Assembly: GCA_951213105.1 (NCBI GenBank)
Contig: OX578147.1
Span: 126,524,822 to 126,588,821 of the forward strand
DNA: 64,000 bases
Direction of reading: 5' to 3'
Source: Amaurobius ferox
Lineage: Eukaryota; Arthropoda; Arachnida; Araneae; Amaurobiidae
In this document: in pieces, positions 48,298 through 57,464 of the stretch
How the letters are laid out: each line of letters opens with the position of its first letter
Numbering within the stretch: the first letter of the stretch is position 1
Notes under the pieces: model-generated
What the model was told of the DNA's origin: nothing
Seen by the model: only the letters and a program-made list of their open reading frames with translations
Databases searched by the model: none
Position numbers and translations under genes: made by a program

Positions 48298-48508
48298 TGT
48301 AATTATACCTTAAAAAAGCTATGTATCTTTAGTATCCCAGTGGATACTAATATTTTAATTGTTTTACACATTTAGTTAAAACTTTGTTTCAATTGCACTT
48401 AGAATAATTGCAACCGAAGTTTTTCTAAGTTTGAAAAACAATTAAAATATTAGTATCCACTGGGATACTAAAGATACATAGCTTTTTTAAGGTATAATTA
48501 CTTACACA
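48298..48508. repeat. 75-bp inverted repeat flanked by TG/AC microsatellites
   Basis: Arms containing 'gctatgtatctttagtatcc' and its complement, loop about 60 bp. (TG)n precedes and (AC)n follows, extending the pairing. Adjoins the right terminus of element A. Confidence 0.85.
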
Positions 48509-48641
48509 CACACACACACACATACACACACACACATAACCGCACACACACACATACACACAGGATTACGGAATTCAAGATGGCGGCCATGCCATATACT
48601 ACATACCGCCTTAGGCGGTGAACACCCCTTTCCTTTCAACA

Positions 48642-49404
48642 ATTTAAAAACTCAAAACCATGGAGGTATAAGTAACTTAACTCTATGCTTAAAACTTCAT
48701 CGAAAAAATCGTTTGCTTCTCTGTGCCAATGAATGTTTCATGCATATCAGCTATATTGCAGACTCCATGAGCTGAATAATTTTGCGTTAAAGAAATGCAG
48801 CGATTCTTATATAACTCATTCTACATCTTTTGGTGTTTACATTCTCCATAAGTGAAAATTAGGCTTCGTTGTAGAAATAATCAAAGTTCGGTGATCATTT
48901 AAACTCAAATATGTTGTAATTGCATTGTTTCAGTATGTAGATGCACATAATTTAAGCAAAAATAAAGCGGTTTCAGGAGGGATACAACACTAAATATGAA
49001 TTAAAAAGAACTTTAAAAATCACGATTTTGACACAAGATGGGTGACATATTTTATTTTAAAGTGGGTCACATGATCTCTTCATATAAAGGGTGTAAATAA
49101 TTTAATTTTAATTTAATTTAATTTAATTTTTATTTTAAAAACTACTGAATATATTTTGCTGAAATTTTTTTATATATTTTATGGGTTAATTTGAATATTT
49201 CCTAAAACTTTCGAAGCAATTTGAGAATTTTAAATTCGCTTAAAAAATGCTTGAAAAATTAGGTCCAATAGCGTTCAATGCATTTCATTTTTTGAACCCG
49301 AGTTCAATCCAAAACTACTAATTGGGTGACATTATTTTATATTCTCATAGGTCTCACAGACCGTCTGAACAACCTACTAAAATTTCATTTTGATAAAGTC
49401 ATTC
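48642..49404 (-). repeat. R1 repeat, part split by element A (right half)
   Basis: Continues the R1 copy from 36785 (inverted): 'aaaactcaaaaccatggagg', 'aacttcatcg', then 'ggtctcacagaccgtctgaa' and 'aaatttcattttgataaagt'. It is cut at 49404 by the TACGTA array. Confidence 0.7.
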
Positions 49405-49985
49405 CCAGGTAGCACAAATACGTAATTCTTACGTATCAAGCAATACGTAATCTTTACGTGTCAGGCCATACGTAATTATTACGCAAAAACGGTACGTTAG
49501 AATACGGTATACCAACCGTTATAAAAAAGGCTATTATTACGTATCCTTATACATTATTATTACGTATCCTTATACGTTAATATTATGTATATTCACATAC
49601 GTTATTATTACGTATCCATATACGTTATTATTACGTATATCCACATACGTTATTACTACGTATCCAGATACTTGTTAATTACGTATCACATACGTGTATA
49701 TTACGTATATCCACATACGTTATTATTACGTATCCAGATACATGTTTAATACGTATCATATACGTGTATATTACGTATATTCACATTCGTGTTTCTTACG
49801 TATATCCACATACATGTTTATAACGCGTTCCCATATGTATTTATAATGTATTCCCATACATATTTATATTGTGTTTCTGCATGTATTTATTACATGTTTA
49901 TATTGTGTTTCTACACGTATATATTACGTGTTTATATTGTGTTTCTACACGCATTTATTACGTGTTCATATACATATTTATCACA
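49405..49985. repeat. TACGTA/ACGTAT palindromic-motif array
   Basis: Begins 'ccaggtagcacaaatacg'. Dozens of ACGTA/TACGT motifs at 8-25-bp spacing, such as 'cacatacgttattattacgt', degrading rightward into 'cacgtatatattacgtg'. It is inserted in an R1 repeat. Confidence 0.75.
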
Positions 49986-51340
49986 CATTGGACAACTCTA
50001 CAGTATAGTGCATATTGCAGACATGATATTTACAAAGTTTTATGCATCTTTGTAAAACAAAAATATTGAGCTAGATGACTATATTTTTACAATAGATGTC
50101 AAATTTTCAGATTGTGTTGATTTCAATAATGTACTTGAATTTATAAATTTAAGTACATATTAATATTGAAATCAACACAATCTGAAACAGTATCTTTAAA
50201 ATTTAAAATACATTCATCTAAATCATATTTTTACAAAGATACGATACATCAAATGTGTCATGTATGCAAAATTCACAATACTATGGAATCACTCTGTTCA
50301 TATGTAATATAATTTTTATTTTAATTTATATTATATATTGTTAATACAATAATTTTAATGCAAAACTGTTTTTTTCCTTTATTTTCAGTTTATATTTAAA
50401 TATATTTTTAATTCTAATTATTTCTAAATATTGCATAAATTATAATCTACTACATTATGAAATATAATTTTAAATCTAAAAGATAAGCTATTTTAAATTA
50501 AAAATAACTTAAAAATACAGAATAAAATTTTGGGACATTAAAACACGTAATACTAAAACATTTTTGCAATTTTTAAAGAGTTAATTTTTTAAAAGTAAAC
50601 TTCAATACTAAAAATATATCAAAAAACAATATTAATAATATTGTAATTAAGTTGATAGGCTATTTTAAATTATATATGTACATGCTAAAACTACACATCT
50701 CTGATCAATGGTGGTATCATGCAACTGTAGATGATTTTTAAAAGTGAAAACAGTGAGTAAGGGCACAAAGCCCACGTAAAACATGCTTCTAGATACACAG
50801 AACACAAACTGTTTCACATTATTTCTAAAAATTGCAAAAATTATAATTTACTACATTATGAAATATAATTTTGTGTGTAGTGTTTTTAAAAAAATTCCCA
50901 GAATTGTGTTTTTATTTCTTGTACGTATCATGTTTATTTTCTTTTAAGTATAAGGCTTTTTTTACTTCTTCCAAGTATTTTTTTTTATTTTCTTAAAGTA
51001 TCAAATTATTTTAATTTAGTATTGTGTTTTTTAACATTTCACCCCTGTATCAACTTTTTTTAATTTGTTCTAAGTAGCGTACTATTTGAAAATTTCTTCC
51101 TAGTATATATTTTTTTTAATTCTTCAACTCATGTATTTAAAAAAATTATACCGAAATATCATTTTTTAAATGCTTATAAATAAGACTTTTCTGTACGATT
51201 TTTTTTTATGAAAATTCAACTATTATTCATGTTTTCACATTTTTTTTCAGTGTCAATTTCAAAATGTACTCTTGTTCATAATGACATCTTTTCCTTTTTA
51301 ACACTTTACAACATAGTTGAAAAGTGTTTATTTATTGGAA
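49986..51340. other. gene-less AT-rich stretch
   Basis: Contains a near-perfect 80-bp palindrome at 50111-50190 (arms 'cagattgtgttgatttcaat' and complement). A short R1-head-like sequence 'acactttacaacatagttga' lies at 51302. No gene seen. Confidence 0.45.
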
Positions 51341-51344
51341 CTAT

Positions 51345-52165
51345 CAAGATAACAAAAAATGCAAAATTTCAGATTTTTTGGGCTCTTAGTTTTTCAGTTA
51401 TTGACTTTCAAAAAAGCGAAATCTCCCAAAGTTTTTAAATCTTTAAATAGCTGTAGATCAAAAACTATTTAACCTAGAGAGCTCCAATTAGTGTCATTTT
51501 CTTTTGCTTTTAATGAGTCTTAATTTGATATATAACGTGACTATGCTATTTCAAATTTGAATTTTTTGAAAAGCTTCAAAAAAAATTTTTTTTTAATCTC
51601 AAAAACACCCCCTTTTAATTTTTTTGAAAAAAATATATGCTTTATGGACTACTTGTATACCAAGTTTCATAATGGGAAGCCAATAGGTTCCTATGATAAT
51701 TATTTTTTTTTGTATTAAACTATAAGTGAAATTAGCTAAATTTAATTACAAAAAATTTAATTTCCATAGGAACCCCTTAACGACCGACTATGAAATTTGG
51801 CACACAAATAGTCCCTTAATGTCTTTAAAATATATATATTTTTTAAAAGAAATCAGTTATTTTTTTGGATTTTCTAAAAAAAATTTTTTTTTCTTAGTTT
51901 GTCATTTTTTAAACACACCAATTTAAAAAAAAAAGTTAGAATACCGTAATCATGTTGTATATAAAATTAAGGCTCATCGAAAACAAAAGAATGACACTAA
52001 ATTGAGCTCTCTGTGTAAAATATGTTTTGATTTACAACTGTTTAAAGATTTCTAAACTTTGCTAGATTTGGCTTTTTAAAAAAAGTAAATAACTGAAAAT
52101 CTAAGAGCCCCCAAAATCTGAAATTTTACAATTTTTGCAATCTTTGCTGGTACTATCACTGTACC
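51345..52165. repeat. long diverged foldback element
   Basis: Left arm text ('aatttcagattttttgggctc', 'agagagctccaattagtgtc') pairs with right arm text ('gaccactaaattgagctctct'-type, 'agcccccaaaatctgaaatt'), centre about 51750. Arms are about 400 bp with many substitutions. Confidence 0.7.
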
Positions 52166-52289
52166 AAAAGTGATCAATTTCTGAGGTATCAAGGTTCAAA
52201 CCATTAATTAATTTGACACGGAATGACATATACTTAGTACATAACTCATTAACCAGTTGTTTCAAACATTCAGCTACACACTTAATATT

Positions 52290-52856
52290 TCACATATGTC
52301 ACTCAAAATGTAATTTTGTATTTACAATCAATTACAAAACGTTACTTTTTCAAGAACTTTCATACTCATCAACTGTGCTGTACTCAAAAACTTCATTCTT
52401 TTTACCCAATTTCTGAAAATCGGCTTCTTGTTAAGCATTATTACTGTAGTGAGCACCGGTTTACTGAACGTGTGACAGCATTAGACTATATTACACCAAC
52501 TAATTTAGCAAAAATTGAATCTGGATTCGGCACTATATAGTCTATAAAGGATCTTGGTGGCTTGCATGTATTCTTGAGAAGAATAATATTACAAGCGACT
52601 ATAAAGTAAGCTTCCTACATCCTAAGGGACCTTCTCTTCCTTTCATCCTCAACCGAGCGACGTATTGAATGTGCCAAGTGAGACCATTTTGCAAAAAGTA
52701 GAGCCAGTTACTGCAACTGGGAGAGTTTGTACTCTGAGCAAGGAAGAAATGAAATTGTCTTCACTCAGTTTGGAGAAGAACTTATTTTAAAAGTTCTTGA
52801 AAAAAGTAACGTTTTGTAATTATAAAATTAAATTTTGAGTGACATGTGAAATATCA
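52290..52856. mobile_element. inverted-repeat element with decayed coding remnant
   Basis: Arms 'acatatgtcactcaaaatgt ... aaaacgttactttttcaaga' (52290-52365) and complement (52790-52856). Between them a broken reading frame near 52610-52770 (FLHPKGPSLPF, then LQLGEFVL-like) resembles a conserved transposon-associated protein, with stops. Confidence 0.45.
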
Positions 52857-53239
52857 GGGTGGCCACTCTTCGGACATATTGAAAATCCCTGACTTTTCCA
52901 GGTGAATTGAAAAGAAATTCTAGACCAGTAATTTTAACATACTTGTAAAATGCATGCACGTCAGTAGTAAAGAAAGGGGTGTTCTGCACGGAAGGCGGAG
53001 CGCGGAGCAAAATGGCCGCCATCTTGAATTCCGTAATCCTGGACGGGGGTGTAAAAGGTGGGGAAAATGAAAAAATGTGGGGGTAAAAATTTTGGAGAAA
53101 CTTTTTTTTTTGGGTGGCAACGATGTCGTAGTCTTGTACGAGGGGTTGAGGGGGAAATAAATTTTTGGAATGAGATTTTTCTAAGTACGGAAGAAACTTT
53201 TTTGGGGATGGCAACGGTTGAGGTTCTGCACGGAAGGCG

Positions 53240-53420
53240 GAGCAGTACCATCAGCGCCCCCTAGCGACGGAAAGTGGAACTATCGGGGATAGAACTTAGA
53301 AATATTTGTTGTTTCGGTTGCCATAGCAACACCTGGGGGGAGAAACTATTTTCGGGGTGGCAACGCTTGGGGTTCTGCGACAGTGGCGGTATGGAGCCAT
53401 CAGCGCCTCCTAGCGGCGAA
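53240..53420. promoter_or_regulatory. two CTCF-like motifs in left terminus of element B
   Basis: AGCGCCCCCTAGCGAC at 53253 and AGCGCCTCCTAGCGGC at 53402, in the same 'ggtggcaacg...accatcagcgcc' context as in element A. Confidence 0.5.
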
Positions 53421-53459
53421 AAGCAGAATTAAAATTGGGAATTTTTCTAATAGTTGAGA

Positions 53460-54265
53460 TTTTTTTCTTATATTTTTTCGCAAATGTAAGTTTTTTACTT
53501 TTCAAAAACCGCACTTGTGCCGTTTTCTCTATGGGAATTAACATAGGTTTTCACACTTGTGCTATTTTTTAATGTTTTTTCACAAAAACATACTTTTTAC
53601 TAACAAAATTTCGTAAATGCAAGTTTTTTTCTTATATTTTTTCGCAAATGTGAGTTTTTTACTTTTCAAAAACCACACTTGTGCCGTTTTCTCTATGGAA
53701 ATTAACATAGGTTTTCGCACTTGTGCTATTTTTTAACGTTTTTTCACAAAAACATACTTTTTACTAACAAAATTTCGTAAATGCAAGTTTTTTTCTTATA
53801 TTTTTTCGCAAATGTAAGTTTTTTACTTTTCAAAAACCACACTTGTGCCGTTTTCTCTATGGGAATTAACATAGGTTTTCACACTTGTGCTATTTTTTAA
53901 CGTTTTTTCACAAAAACATACTTTTTACTAACAAAATTTTGTAAATGCAAGTTTTTTTCTTATATTTTTTCGCAAATGTAAGTTTTTTACTTTTCAAAAA
54001 CCACACTTGTGCCGTTTTCTCTATGGGAATTAACATAGGTTTTCACACTTGTGCTATTTTTTAACGTTTTTTCACAAAAACATACTTTTTACTAACAAAA
54101 TTTTGTAAATGCAAGTTTTTTTCTTATATTTTTTCGCAAATGTAAGTTTTTTACTTTTCAAAAACCACACTTGTGCCGTTTTCTCTATGGGAATTAACAT
54201 AGGTTTTCACACTTGTGCTATTTTTTAACGTTTTTTCACAAAAACATACTTTTTACTTGTAAAAA
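53460..54265 (+). repeat. 164-bp tandem array, about 4.9 copies
   Basis: The marker 'cttatattttttcgcaaatg' occurs at 53467, 53631, 53795, 53959 and 54123, an exact 164-bp period, and later copies are almost identical. It sits between the terminus and the first gene. It is followed at 54285-54375 by three short copies of 'agtagcagaatcgcgtgaat'. Confidence 0.97.
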
Positions 54266-54450
54266 ACTAACAAAAACGTGTTTTTAAAGTAGCAGAATCG
54301 CGTGAATTGGTGTTTTAAAGTAGCAGAATCGCGTGAATTGGTGTTTTAAAGTAGCAGAATCGCATGAATTGGGTGTATGGGAATCTTGGGGGTTTAAGGG
54401 GTGTGTTTCCTCAACCATTTCGGTCTTGGAATTGAAAGAGGTCGGTCAGG

Positions 54451-54615
54451 ATGAAGCGAGTTAGATTTCGTGAGGAGGTTTACATTATAGAGGTACCCAA
54501 AGATGAAGATCGCAAGGGATTCTGGGAAATTGACGCCCAGCGTTTCAGAGAGCGCATTTTAAGATTTGGCGTTATTTTTAAATTTGTATATAAAAGAGGC
54601 GAGAAGAGCGATTAG
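54451..54615 (+). CDS. 54-aa PPP1R15/GADD34-like PP1-binding protein (putative)
   Basis: First gene of element B. ATG 54451 has a favourable A at -3, and an in-frame stop lies about 18 nt upstream. Residues 2-6 KRVRF form a textbook RVxF protein-phosphatase-1 docking motif, followed by EEVYII like the neighbouring hydrophobic PP1 contact. After a short acidic linker comes RKGFWE (21-26), then RFRERI (31-36). PPP1R15 proteins show the same order (RVxF, hydrophobic pair, G-x-W-E, R-F-x-x-R-I) and recruit PP1 to dephosphorylate eIF2alpha; here the Trp-to-RF spacing is about three residues shorter. Several large DNA viruses carry such cofactors to restore translation. The role is inferred from motifs only. 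Confidence 0.5.
   Translation: MKRVRFREEVYIIEVPKDEDRKGFWEIDAQRFRERILRFGVIFKFVYKRGEKSD
54587..54595 (+). promoter_or_regulatory. TATA box for membrane protein/integrase genes
   Basis: TATATAAAA inside the end of the preceding small gene, 34-42 bp before ATG 54629. Confidence 0.5.
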
Positions 54616-54628
54616 TTTATTTAAAGTC

Positions 54629-54781
54629 ATGTCTTCGAGAAAGGAGGTTATCGCGACGTGTGTCTATCTGATTACTGTTTTAATAGTATACATTACAACG
54701 GAAGTTTTGATTGATTTAAATATACCAAGGGATTTTATTCTGCATTTAAACGAATCTGTGAATATTTCCATGTTGGAATGA
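54629..54781 (+). CDS. small single-pass membrane protein
   Basis: 50 codons from ATG 54629, placed just after a TATA box. An upstream non-overlapping start at 54566 would add 21 residues but lies before the TATA box. A short basic N-terminus (MSSRKE) precedes a hydrophobic helix (VIATCVYLITVLIVYITTEV) and a C-terminal part with two N-glycosylation sequons (NES, NIS). This suggests a type II or III membrane protein. The stop overlaps the integrase start in ATGA (54778-54781). No family recognised. Confidence 0.6.
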   Translation: MSSRKEVIATCVYLITVLIVYITTEVLIDLNIPRDFILHLNESVNISMLE

Positions 54782-55821
54782 TGGATGGAACCTACCTAGA
54801 CCCCAAGCACCCCGCAAGTTTCGGAGGAGTGGATAGCATATACTGTACTCTTCAAGGAAAAGTACCCAAGAAGGAAATTCAGAATTGGTTACAAGGTGTG
54901 GATGCCTATACATTACACAAGCCAGTTCAACGGAAATTTAAAACCAACCGTGTTATAGTGTATTCTATAAATCAGCAATGGCAAGCCGATTTAGCCGATA
55001 TGTCAACGCTCAGCCGACAGAATGATGGATTTCGCTACATCTTAACATGCATTGACATTTTATCCAAGTATGCATGGGCTATACCCCTGAAGCACAAGAG
55101 AGGGGTAGATATCGTGAACGCCTTTCAGACTATATTTAAAGAGCGCATTCCAAAATCTCTGCAGACGGATCAAGGTACAGAATTTAAGAATCAGAAATTT
55201 CAAAAATTACTTAAAGAACATCATATCAGGTTTTTTACAACGTTTAACACCACAAAAGCATCTGTTGTTGAGAGGTTTAACAGAACCCTTAAGACAAAAA
55301 TGTGGAAATACTTTACCAATCAGAATACTTATCGCTATTTGGATGTATTGGACTCGCTGATGGATAGCTATAATCATACCTATCACTCCAGCATTAAGAA
55401 AGCCCCTGTGAATGTGAATTCGGACAATGAACAAGAAGTGTGGTTTACGCTCTATGGTAACCTGCCTAAGGGCGTATCCAAATGTATTTTAAATGCGGGG
55501 GACACTGTGCGAGTATCCAAGATTAAAATGACTTTTGAGAAGGGGTATGAAACAAATTGGTCGGAAGAATTATTTAAAGTGACAGAATGTGTGAAACGAG
55601 AACCTGATGTATACAGAATCCAAGATTTACTAGGAGAACCCATACAAGGTACCTTTTACCTGCAAGAACTACAAAAAGTGAAAATGAAAGAGGAATTCCC
55701 CATTGAAAAAGTGTTAAAGAAGCGTTTCAAGAAGAATAATATGGAATACTTTGTAAAATACCGAGGTTATCCCCACAAGTTTAATCAGTGGATACCTGCC
55801 TCTGATTTATCCGCCCTATAA
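54778..55821 (+). CDS. retrovirus-like integrase (rve) with chromodomain, Polinton type
   Basis: 347-residue DDE integrase expected to insert the element ends into the genome. The N-terminus (YLDPKHPASFGGVDSIY) is the form usual for Polinton integrases. The catalytic core has D71 (QWQADLADM), D131 (TDQGTEF) and E165 (ASVVERFNRT). A C-terminal chromodomain at about 308-345 (EYFVKYRGYPHKFNQWIP) would steer integration to marked chromatin. The frame is intact and of normal length. ATG overlaps the upstream stop by 4 nt. The stop codon is embedded in the TATA box of the next gene. Confidence 0.95.
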   Translation: MMDGTYLDPKHPASFGGVDSIYCTLQGKVPKKEIQNWLQGVDAYTLHKPVQRKFKTNRVIVYSINQQWQADLADMSTLSRQNDGFRYILTCIDILSKYAWAIPLKHKRGVDIVNAFQTIFKERIPKSLQTDQGTEFKNQKFQKLLKEHHIRFFTTFNTTKASVVERFNRTLKTKMWKYFTNQNTYRYLDVLDSLMDSYNHTYHSSIKKAPVNVNSDNEQEVWFTLYGNLPKGVSKCILNAGDTVRVSKIKMTFEKGYETNWSEELFKVTECVKREPDVYRIQDLLGEPIQGTFYLQELQKVKMKEEFPIEKVLKKRFKKNNMEYFVKYRGYPHKFNQWIPASDLSAL

Positions 55822-55824
55822 AAG
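55817..55824 (+). promoter_or_regulatory. TATA box for penton gene
   Basis: TATAAAAG overlapping the integrase TAA, 35-42 bp upstream of the penton ATG 55859. Confidence 0.5.
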
Positions 55825-55858
55825 CAAGGAACGCCTGTTTCTGAAATCAGTTGATACG

Positions 55859-56599
55859 ATGAGTTTCTACGTGACACTTCCTAGTGATAGCTCGATGTGC
55901 TACTTTCCTGAGAATAAAATTTCACATTTTATTACGAGATTACCCACCCCTATAGAGCTAAAGGGAAGCTGGGAGATTGGAATTACAGAGTTTTTATACC
56001 CCCATACATGGATGAATATAACTGCCGAGAACAATTTTATTGGATTTGATCTAGGAGACGGTAAAATGCTTGTACGTAGAATACCAGCGGGATATTACGA
56101 AACCATCCCAGACATTTTGAAAGCTATTTTCATCAAAGACCACCAAAACAAGATCTCCTTTCATTATAATCCTGTTACGAAACGAGTACGCATTAAAGTA
56201 AAGAACAAAGCAAGAGTGATTTTAGACAAAGGAATGGCCCAAGTACTGGGTTTTAATCCCATGGTGATTGAATCGGACTCTCATTTAGAAACCAGTGTGG
56301 AAGGACCCTACGTTGCAGATGTGAACGCTCATTATCATGTACTGTTTGTGTATTCCGACATTGTGGAACCCCAAATTGTGGGAGATGTACTAGCACCCCT
56401 TTTACGCATAGTGAAAGTGGCCGGAAACGATGGTGAATTGGTTTCTCTAACATTCGACCGCCCCCACTATTTACCTGTGAGTAGAAAGATGATTGACACT
56501 TTGGAAATCGTTATAAGGACGCACACAGGCGAACTCACGCCATTTGAACGCGGACGCTCGTACGTGAAGCTACACTTTCGCCAAAAGTATCTCTCATGA
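55859..56599 (+). CDS. minor capsid protein (penton, single jelly roll), Polinton type
   Basis: 246 residues. The start MSFYVTLPSDSSMCYFPEN, followed by GSWEIGITEFLYPHTW, is the pattern of adintovirus/Polinton penton proteins, which form the fivefold vertices of the capsid. Beta-rich throughout, with GYYETIPDILKAI and LGFNP segments and an arginine-rich end. Its stop overlaps the next ATG (ATGA at 56596-56599), so the two are probably co-expressed. The frame is intact. Identification rests on resemblance and position between integrase and major capsid gene. Confidence 0.85.
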   Translation: MSFYVTLPSDSSMCYFPENKISHFITRLPTPIELKGSWEIGITEFLYPHTWMNITAENNFIGFDLGDGKMLVRRIPAGYYETIPDILKAIFIKDHQNKISFHYNPVTKRVRIKVKNKARVILDKGMAQVLGFNPMVIESDSHLETSVEGPYVADVNAHYHVLFVYSDIVEPQIVGDVLAPLLRIVKVAGNDGELVSLTFDRPHYLPVSRKMIDTLEIVIRTHTGELTPFERGRSYVKLHFRQKYLS

Positions 56600-57018
56600 T
56601 GTATGTGCCTTATGAATGTTGTCAGAAATCTTTTGAAGACTACTATCTTCAGCAAACCGGTAATGGATTGGATTATTATCAAGGATCTGCATTTCAAAAA
56701 GGATATGGATTTGGAAGTTTGTTTCGTTCCTTTTTTAGAGCGGCTGTACCCATTCTAAAATCGGGTGCCAAAGCCGTGGGAAAGCAAATATGGCAGAGTG
56801 GACTCAATGTGATGGGAGATGTATCCAGAGGAGAAGATTTAAAAGTGGCAGCCAAACGCCATTTAAAAGAAGCAGGTCGTAATTTAACAGACAAGGCTGC
56901 AACCCAGATGAAGACTATGATTGGTTCTGGAAAAAGCAATAAAAAGAGGAAGCGATCCGAGAATCACTTCATTCTCACTTCAGCAAAGAAAGCGAGAACA
57001 CGAGATATTTTCTCCTAA
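56596..57018 (+). CDS. pX/pVI-like virion protein of Polintons
   Basis: 140 residues. The N-terminal part (DYYLQQTGNGLDYYQG, then GFGSLFRSFFRAAVPIL) is a Gly-rich segment leading to an amphipathic helix, and the C-terminal half is Lys/Arg rich with a nuclear-localisation-like KKRKRS. This layout and its place between penton and hexon match the adenovirus core/membrane-lytic protein analogues noted in adintoviruses. Likely packaged with DNA or used in entry; function inferred. Confidence 0.65.
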   Translation: MMYVPYECCQKSFEDYYLQQTGNGLDYYQGSAFQKGYGFGSLFRSFFRAAVPILKSGAKAVGKQIWQSGLNVMGDVSRGEDLKVAAKRHLKEAGRNLTDKAATQMKTMIGSGKSNKKRKRSENHFILTSAKKARTRDIFS

Positions 57019-57020
57019 AG

Positions 57021-57464
57021 ATGTCTATCCATAAAGATTCTTCACCCTGTACCAAGAGCGAATTGGATTTATTCGTGACCCCACCTACTCAGACAGCTAT
57101 AGAAAAAGGACATTTCATCGAATACCACCCCCTCTCTAACATACGAGATGGAGGTCCCGTGGAATTTAACATATCTGGAAGCGGAGATGAATATATGGAT
57201 CTGGGTTCTTCCTTTCTATACGTGAAAGCAAAGATTGTGAAATCGGATGGATCGCCTATAGCCGACAAAGAACCCGTGGCTCCCGTGAACTTATTTCTAC
57301 ATTCCCTGTTCTCCCAAGTGGATGTGAGTTTGAATGACCGAGTTATTTCTTCAGCGACCAACACCTATCCCTACAGAGCCTATATAGAAACCCTCTTGAA
57401 CTATGGAGCCGATGCCAAGAAAAGTTTATTGACCTGTGAATGTTTTTTAAAGACACCCATCTGA
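57021..57464 (+). CDS. major capsid protein (double jelly roll, hexon), N-terminal part
   Basis: First 147 codons of the capsid shell protein. Signatures include SELDLFVTPPTQTAIEKG, the GPVEFNISG strand, and NLFLHSLFSQVDVSLNDR, which is highly characteristic of Polinton and related major capsid proteins. The frame ends at TGA 57462-57464, about a third of the normal length. The remainder continues in the -1 frame from 57440. The change of frame falls on T3-TTT-TTA in the 0 frame (57443-57449), a run of six T. Either a single-base indel or -1 ribosomal frameshifting could explain it; an indel is the simpler reading. Confidence 0.9.
   Translation: MSIHKDSSPCTKSELDLFVTPPTQTAIEKGHFIEYHPLSNIRDGGPVEFNISGSGDEYMDLGSSFLYVKAKIVKSDGSPIADKEPVAPVNLFLHSLFSQVDVSLNDRVISSATNTYPYRAYIETLLNYGADAKKSLLTCECFLKTPI

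Larger units (their letters stand above)
36786..48641. mobile_element. element A: non-autonomous or gutted Polinton relative
   Basis: Terminal inverted repeats of about 80 bp (GAAAGGAAAGCGGTGTTCAC ... gaattccgtaatcctg on the left, its complement at 48558-48638 on the right). The left terminus matches the left end of the coding Polinton at 52971 for several hundred bases. ATTTAAA occurs on both flanks and the flanking halves reconstitute one R1 repeat, so this is an insertion. Inside: SINEs, CTCF-like motifs, 164-bp-type repeats, a long degenerate tandem array and a nested inverted-repeat element. No integrase, capsid, ATPase or polymerase is visible. Ends are accurate to a few bases. Confidence 0.75.

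Noticed and set aside
52828..53264. Frames of 66-128 codons across the Polinton left end
   Set aside because: They run through terminal inverted-repeat sequence shared with element A, without conserved residues.
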